Part shown: piece after piece, positions 60,034-64,000 of the stretch
Layout of the letters: every line of letters starts with the position of its first letter
Numbering within the stretch: the first letter of the stretch is position 1
DNA from: CANMUM01 sp965263365
GTDB lineage: Bacteria > Pseudomonadota > Alphaproteobacteria > Rhodobacterales > Rhodobacteraceae
Direction: 5' to 3'
Assembly: GCA_965263365.1 (NCBI GenBank)
Contig: OZ253672.1
Location: 2,272,677-2,336,676 of the forward strand
DNA: 64,000 nt
Made by a program: the position numbers and the translations under genes
Notes under the pieces: model-generated
The model's database searches: none
The model's input: the letters and a program-made list of their open reading frames with translations, nothing else
What the model was told of the DNA's origin: nothing

Positions 60034-60635
60034 TTAATTTGTCCTATCAGAGCGTTAACTTAACGTCGATTTTTTTCATGTTCAGCTATAAATTGCAAGA
60101 CTTTGGGATAAAATTCACGATTACGTAACTATCATCATTAAGTATTAATATGATGAGCCTTTTGTTTAAAATTGTATCGTTCAACGCCTCTGAGTGCTTT
60201 GATGGTAAATTGAAAGCTTCAACAAATTGATTTCATTTTTTGCGCTTGGTTGCTTTTATAAAAATACCTGAAATGTCTTCAGGTGCTATCCAGCTGTCAC
60301 CAGACAATTGAAAAATGTGTTGTTTGATTTAAGTTGTGGGACACCGAATCTTTAGCCTGTATAAAAAATTTTCCTGTATAAAAAATTTTTATGTTTATAG
60401 GTTGGACATTTTGGGATTTAGAGTGCTTTTGGTATTAAATTTATCATGATTTGATTGGCATTTTTGGTGACCTCAATGAGTCGATTTTATGAACCATTTA
60501 GAAATTATTCGCTCGCAAGCCAATAAAGCCAATGGGCACCGATTGTTATCTGATCGAGAAATGTGTAATGAATCACCTTAGTATTTGAATATTGTCATGC
60601 TGCTTTAAAGAAGGACAGCAATATCGGAAATATTT
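60034..60635. other. 602-bp intergenic region between sulfotransferase and GT14 genes
   Basis: No gene is supported; the longest tidy frame is about 30 codons (60489-60581) without a ribosome site. The AT-rich region contains an inverted repeat ACCTGAA/TTCAGGT with 5-nt loop (60266-60284), an 17-bp tandem duplication (60356-60389) and a CTTAACG/GTTAAC element near the sulfotransferase start. It is long enough to hold two divergent promoters with regulators or a small RNA. Confidence 0.6.
60356..60389. repeat. 17-bp tandem duplication
   Basis: The unit CCTGTATAAAAAATTTT occurs twice head-to-tail without a mismatch (60356-60372 and 60373-60389). Each copy contains a TATAAA box, so it could double a -10-like element. 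A recent slippage event is equally possible. Confidence 0.85.
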
Positions 60636-62228
60636 ATGATTAAGATTTGTTATTTATTACTTTGTCACAAAGACCCAGACGCAATTATTGCACAAATTGA
60701 TTACCTCGTTGAGAGCGGTGGTTATGTTGTTTACCACCTTGATAAAAATTCACCCAAGCAAACTCACGAAACGCTTAACAACTATTATGCGGAAAACGAA
60801 AATGTAACGACGGTTCCATCAATCTCAGCAGGCTGGGGAGATTGGTCGCTTGTAAAAGCTACATTAAGAATGGTTGAGCAAGGCTTAAGTCAATTTAAAG
60901 ATGCATCTCATTTTTATCATATTTCGGGTGACTGTTATCCCATTTGTTCAAATGACGAACTTGTCCATACTTTGAAGGTTTCGAAAAAAGATTTTATTGA
61001 AACCGCCGAGTTTTATCATAGTGGTTGGATTAAGACAGGGCCGAGCATTGAACGTATACAATTTTATCACTTTGTGAATGAAAGAAAGTACAAGTGGTTG
61101 TTTTACCGACTTTACGATATCCAACGACTTTTGGGTATAAAACGGAAGGTTCCTGAAGGGCTGAAGATGAGCATTGGGTCTCAATGGTGGTGCTTGCGTC
61201 GCTCATCATTGCAAAAAATAATTGACTTTTTGGTGTTGAGATCAGATGTTGTACCCTTTTTTGCGCGGACATGGATTCCCGACGAAATCTTTTTCCAAAC
61301 GATGGCTGCGAGTGTCGTTCCGGAAAGCGAGCGCGTTTCAAAGCCACCCACATTTTTAAGATTTAGCGACTATGGTTTGCCTACCGTATTTTACGAAGAT
61401 CATTTTGATTTTTTGTTGAATCAACAACGGTTTTTTGCGCGGAAGATTTCTCCGAATGCAGGTAAGTTAAAGAAACGTTTAGTGCGAAATTTTCTTGAAA
61501 AGAAAACGGATCCTCAGATCCGAGAAATTGAAAACGATGGGTTAGATAATGGCGTTCAGACAATTAATTTCGTTGCGAATGCAGGTCGTAACGGTATTCG
61601 ATTCGGAGTTCCCATTTGGGCGAAATTTGATGGTATCGAGCGTGATAAGCGTGTCTATATCGTAATCTCTAAAAAATGGCACGTTGGAGATCGACTTGGA
61701 AAGGCGTTATCAGAAATCACCTCGATATCATATTTAGGCTATATTTTTGATGAAGGTTTTGCAAAACCAATGGATATTGGAGGTTTTGAAAAAGTTGCAA
61801 AGAAACGTCGTTTAAATCCTGTTGCATATTTGAGGATGATTATAGATTCAACTGGAGAAAATCAGGTTATCATTGGACTTGATCCTTCTCGCAAAGCAAT
61901 TCTTGAAAATTTGAGCGCCCATGTTGCAGATTTGCGCGTTATTGAAGTTGAGAATGAATTCAATAATCAATATCTAGATGGCCATGCGGAAAGAACTGAG
62001 TTGGTTGTTGCCAAGGGGTCGTCCGTTCAAAGATCTGCATTGCGAACAGCCATTTTAGAAACACTGAAACGTGAAAGTGAGAGTTTACGTTCCTTAGATA
62101 TTAGAAGATATGAGCTTATTCGAGACTGGCATTCTGCAAAAACACGTTCCGAAATGCTAGGCCGATTTTTTGAGCGGGATGCCGAGGATTTTATTAAAGT
62201 CATGCGTAAAATTGAAATAAAGGATTAA
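60636..62228 (+). CDS. GT14 beta-1,6-N-acetylglucosaminyltransferase-like protein with C-terminal domain
   Basis: The N-terminal part (about 1-290) matches core-2/I-branching (GT14) enzymes: ICYLLLCHKDPDAIIAQIDY, YVVYHLDKNSP, SAGWGDWSLVKATLRMV, FYHISGDCYPICS, SIGSQWWCLRRSS and FARTWIPDEIFFQTMAASV. The C-terminal 230 residues (from about QTINFVANAGRNGIRFG) are a separate domain, apparently of the DUF5927/5928 kind found in alphaproteobacteria; I could not define its role. Divergent from a sulfotransferase. It has no signal peptide or membrane helix. The HIT gene starts 2 nt after the stop. Confidence 0.8.
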   Translation: MIKICYLLLCHKDPDAIIAQIDYLVESGGYVVYHLDKNSPKQTHETLNNYYAENENVTTVPSISAGWGDWSLVKATLRMVEQGLSQFKDASHFYHISGDCYPICSNDELVHTLKVSKKDFIETAEFYHSGWIKTGPSIERIQFYHFVNERKYKWLFYRLYDIQRLLGIKRKVPEGLKMSIGSQWWCLRRSSLQKIIDFLVLRSDVVPFFARTWIPDEIFFQTMAASVVPESERVSKPPTFLRFSDYGLPTVFYEDHFDFLLNQQRFFARKISPNAGKLKKRLVRNFLEKKTDPQIREIENDGLDNGVQTINFVANAGRNGIRFGVPIWAKFDGIERDKRVYIVISKKWHVGDRLGKALSEITSISYLGYIFDEGFAKPMDIGGFEKVAKKRRLNPVAYLRMIIDSTGENQVIIGLDPSRKAILENLSAHVADLRVIEVENEFNNQYLDGHAERTELVVAKGSSVQRSALRTAILETLKRESESLRSLDIRRYELIRDWHSAKTRSEMLGRFFERDAEDFIKVMRKIEIKD

Positions 62229-62230
62229 GA

Positions 62231-62617
62231 GTGGCTTATCAGTACGACGAATCAAATATATTTGCAAAAATCTTGCGCGGCGAGATTCCAAATAAAACGG
62301 TGGCTGAAAATGAACATGCACTTTGTTTTCATGACATTTCGCCAATTGCGCCCCTGCACCTGCTTGTGATTCCAAAAGGGCCATATGTGAATTATGATCA
62401 TTTTTTGGAGAAGGCTTCAAACGAGGAAAAAGCAGGCTTTGAGCAATTAATGCTAAGGACGATTCAGGAGAACGGCCTTGCTTCCGAAAACGGTGAGAGT
62501 GGATATCGCATGATTTCGAATGCCGGAGCGATGGGCGTGCAAGAAGTGCCGCACTATCACGTTCATATTTTATCTGGCGAGCCTATTGGACCCATGCGAT
62601 ACAGAGAGAAAAAATGA
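62231..62617 (+). CDS. HIT family purine nucleoside phosphoramidase-like protein (Hint)
   Basis: The 128-residue histidine-triad protein has IFAKILRGEIPNKTVAENEHA at the start and the nucleotide-hydrolysing motif in VPHYHVHILSGEPIGPM (His-x-His-x-His at about 111-115). The substrate is probably AMP-lysine or AMP-NH2-type phosphoramidate, as for E. coli HinT. The GTG start has AAGGA 7 nt upstream; its stop overlaps the next gene by 4 nt (ATGA). Confidence 0.92.
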   Translation: MAYQYDESNIFAKILRGEIPNKTVAENEHALCFHDISPIAPLHLLVIPKGPYVNYDHFLEKASNEEKAGFEQLMLRTIQENGLASENGESGYRMISNAGAMGVQEVPHYHVHILSGEPIGPMRYREKK

Positions 62618-62769
62618 GTGAAAAAATTGTTGAGGTGCAAAAAACCAAAATCGCTTGTGATGGAAGCGCATCTTCAAGCCATCCGCGAGTCTGGCTGCAA
62701 ATCGACCCTTCTAAGGGGAGTGTGACGTGTCCTTATTGCAATAAAATTTTTGTTTTGAAGAAGCATTAA
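62614..62769 (+). CDS. CHCC-type zinc-finger protein (NDUFS6-like small protein)
   Basis: The 51-residue gene product begins MSEKIVEVQKTKIACDGSAS and ends VTCPYCNKIFVLKKH. Cys15, His23, Cys39 and Cys42 form a CHCC zinc site, as in zf-CHCC proteins related to complex I subunit NDUFS6. Alphaproteobacterial zf-CHCC proteins of 50-80 residues are often linked to NADH dehydrogenase, which would fit the NDUFA9-like protein at the left edge, but the genes are far apart here. Translationally coupled to the HIT gene by ATGA. Confidence 0.88.
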   Translation: MSEKIVEVQKTKIACDGSASSSHPRVWLQIDPSKGSVTCPYCNKIFVLKKH

Positions 62770-63102
62770 GTGATATATGCTTTAGTTTTTGGCGATTTTT
62801 TGTCAAATTTTTAGGGACAGGTAATTGGTTTGTTCTAAAGCTGCGGATTATTTCTACCAGAAAGTCGATGAATATTTTTAGTGGTTATAGTTTGCCAATT
62901 ATTATTTAGGCCAAAAAAAGAGAGGCCAATGTTTCGAGCTATCGGTCTGGGCTTCCACCTGTTTGTCTTATCAAGTTTAAACAGACTATTTATTGGCCTT
63001 ACTTTGTTTTAAAAAAGGCTTTTATCACATGTTGTTTTGCTTTCGCTCTTGGCAATTTTTTTGCCTTCCTTTAGTCTGAATTAATATAAAAAAGGAAATC
63101 GA
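62770..63102. other. 333-bp gene-free stretch before polA with RNA-like pairing
   Basis: No open frame with a ribosome site was found. AGGCCAAT (62923-62930) pairs exactly with ATTGGCCT (62992-62999), and inside it CTGTTT/AAACAG or GTCTG/CAGAC can pair alternatively. A second GGCC copy upstream could pair with the first arm. The polA Shine-Dalgarno AAAGGA is at 63091-63096. It may be a small RNA, a polA leader or a degenerated intergenic repeat. Known 6S or SRP RNA marks are not seen. Confidence 0.5.
62923..62999 (+). ncRNA. Candidate structured RNA (stem closed by AGGCCAAT/ATTGGCCT)
   Basis: An 8-bp perfect outer stem (62923-62930 with 62992-62999) encloses 61 nt. Inside, CTGTTT and AAACAG can form a second stem, or GTCTG and CAGAC a competing one, which is how switching RNAs look. 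The strand is uncertain because the pairing is the same on both strands. There is no known family match by eye. Confidence 0.3.
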
Positions 63103-64000
63103 ATGGCTTTTGACGCGGGCTCTCATCTTCATCTTATCGATGGTTCTGCATATATATTCCGAGCCTATCATGCGCTTCCTCCACTTACGCGAACCGACGG
63201 AATGCCTGTTGGGGCTGTTTCTGGGTTTTGCAATATGCTTTTTAAGTTTGTCGAAGATGCATCGGGGCCTGATGCGCCTACGCATGTCGCTGTTATATTT
63301 GATGCGAAGGGGAAAACTTTTCGCAATAATATCTATAAGGCTTATAAAGCCAATCGTCCCCCCCCGCCTGCAGACTTAGTGCCACAATTTGCGTTAATTC
63401 GAGAAGCCACACGTTCCTTTGGTCTGCCTTGCATTGAACGCGAAGGTTTTGAGGCAGATGATATAATTGCAACTTATGCTCGTAAGGCGCGCGAGGCAGG
63501 CGGGCGCGTTTCCATTTTGTCGTCTGACAAAGATTTGATGCAGCTCGTTGGTGGCGGTGTTGAAATGCTTGATCCTATGAAAAATCGGCGGGTCGATGTT
63601 GATGGTGTTTATGAAAAATTTGGTGTAGGGCCTGAGCGAGTTGTGGATGTCCAGGCGCTTGCTGGTGATAGTGTTGATAATGTTCCAGGTGCGCCCGGAA
63701 TTGGAGTAAAAACCGCGGCGCAACTCATAAATGAATATGGAGATTTAGAATCTTTGCTTTCGCGTGCGGAAGAAATTAAGCAACCCAAGCGCCGTCAAAC
63801 ATTGATTGATTATCGTGAGCAAATCTTGATTTCACGTGATTTGGTGCAACTTGATTGTCACGTTGAACTAGACGCAAATATCGATGATTTTTCTCTTAAT
63901 GCGCCTGAAGCTGAGAAGGTTTTAGAGTTTTTGAATGAGATGGAATTTAAAACGCTTACTGCGCGTATTGCAGCGCGTTTTGGCGTTTCACCTCCTGAAG
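63103..64000 (+). CDS. polA: DNA polymerase I, N-terminal part (3' end outside window)
   Basis: The first 299 codons form the 5'-3' exonuclease (FEN) domain: LHLIDGSAYIFRAYHALPPL (metal Asp and N-terminal loop), VAVIFDAKGKTFRNNIYKAY, GFEADDIIATYARKA, ILSSDKDLMQLV and the H3TH stretch GDSVDNVPGAPGIGVKTAAQL. The 3'-5' exonuclease-like and polymerase domains lie outside the window. The frame is open to the end, and the ATG has AAAGGA 6 nt upstream. The protein starts MAFDAGSHLH. Confidence 0.95.
   Translation, partial: MAFDAGSHLHLIDGSAYIFRAYHALPPLTRTDGMPVGAVSGFCNMLFKFVEDASGPDAPTHVAVIFDAKGKTFRNNIYKAYKANRPPPPADLVPQFALIREATRSFGLPCIEREGFEADDIIATYARKAREAGGRVSILSSDKDLMQLVGGGVEMLDPMKNRRVDVDGVYEKFGVGPERVVDVQALAGDSVDNVPGAPGIGVKTAAQLINEYGDLESLLSRAEEIKQPKRRQTLIDYREQILISRDLVQLDCHVELDANIDDFSLNAPEAEKVLEFLNEMEFKTLTARIAARFGVSPPE

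Noticed and set aside
60489..60581. 30-codon frame before the GT14 gene.
   Set aside because: There is no ribosome site, no hydrophobic or domain pattern, and AT-rich intergenic sequence gives such frames by chance.
62923..62999. Assignment of the pre-polA stem as 6S or SRP RNA.
   Set aside because: The conserved central bubble of 6S and the GGAAG/GNRA and CCTCCCGCAAC-like parts of SRP RNA are absent.
63025..63285. Minus-strand frame of 86 codons near the polA start.
   Set aside because: It is antisense to the N-terminus of polA, with no ribosome site or protein-like pattern.
1..64000. CRISPR arrays, insertion sequences, rRNA operons, phage genes or toxin-antitoxin pairs.
   Set aside because: I looked for spaced direct repeats, transposase-like frames and paired small genes on both strands and found none that holds up; the window is mainly core metabolism.

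Overview
This 64 kb window looks like an ordinary stretch of an AT-rich (clearly below 50% GC by eye) alphaproteobacterial chromosome, most likely from a marine, low-GC relative of Rhodobacterales. The evidence is gene content and order: dapF followed by mtaB, glyQ / membrane protein of DUF6446 type / glyS / ppdK, an NDUFA9-type protein, PleD next to DUF3572, DUF983, an ETF:ubiquinone oxidoreductase, DUF465, and a GT14 glycosyltransferase with an alphaproteobacterial C-terminal domain. Genes are tightly packed, with many ATGA overlaps. I see no insertion sequence, prophage, CRISPR array or rRNA. One tRNA (Tyr, GUA) is present. Both window edges cut genes: an NDUFA9-like protein on the left and polA on the right.

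Layout. 1-4.9 kb: NDUFA9-like C-terminus, class A penicillin-binding protein, free-methionine-R-sulfoxide reductase, AMP nucleosidase, HU. 5-11.1 kb: UvrD helicase, dapF-mtaB, a small unknown protein and a GST, ribosomal protein L33, DUF983. 11.3-13.2 kb: an EF-hand protein followed by an ECF sigma factor, a one-helix membrane protein and a membrane-anchored heavy-metal-sensor-fold protein; this is the most system-like unit in the window. 13.2-16.3 kb: PleD-type diguanylate cyclase, DUF3572, HAD phosphatase, a TbpB-like lipoprotein. 16.4-28.1 kb: polyamine uptake and breakdown (potF, puuB, gabD, potGHI, agmatinase, puuA, glutamine amidotransferase), interrupted by an FMN reductase and a DoxX protein. 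28.3-33.2 kb: glpK, glpD, BCCT transporter, all on the minus strand.

33.4-45.1 kb: tRNA-Tyr, lipase-like hydrolase, ETF-QO, TPR protein, ispE, polyprenyl diphosphate synthase, tRNA1(Val)-type methyltransferase, DUF465, propionyl-CoA synthetase, two PaaI-type thioesterases and an FAD monooxygenase. 45.1-50.8 kb (minus): folB-folP-glmM-kynU-lrp, preceded by a SleB-type cell wall hydrolase. 50.9-59.1 kb (minus): glyQ, DUF6446-like, glyS, a ppdK with a strongly diverged nucleotide-binding domain; folE and trkH. 59.2-64 kb: sulfotransferase, GT14 glycosyltransferase, HIT protein, CHCC zinc-finger protein, a gene-free stretch with RNA-like pairing, and the start of polA.

Start codons were reassessed throughout. 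For many genes the longest open frame begins upstream of the best ribosome binding site, and in two cases (puuB, glpD) it would run through a terminator hairpin. The leads I rate highest are the CnrYXH-like sigma module tied to an EF-hand protein, the PPDK homologue that seems to have lost its ATP-grasp residues, the sulfotransferase/GT14 surface-glycan pair, the FolB with an unexplained C-terminal half, and the possible structured RNA before polA.
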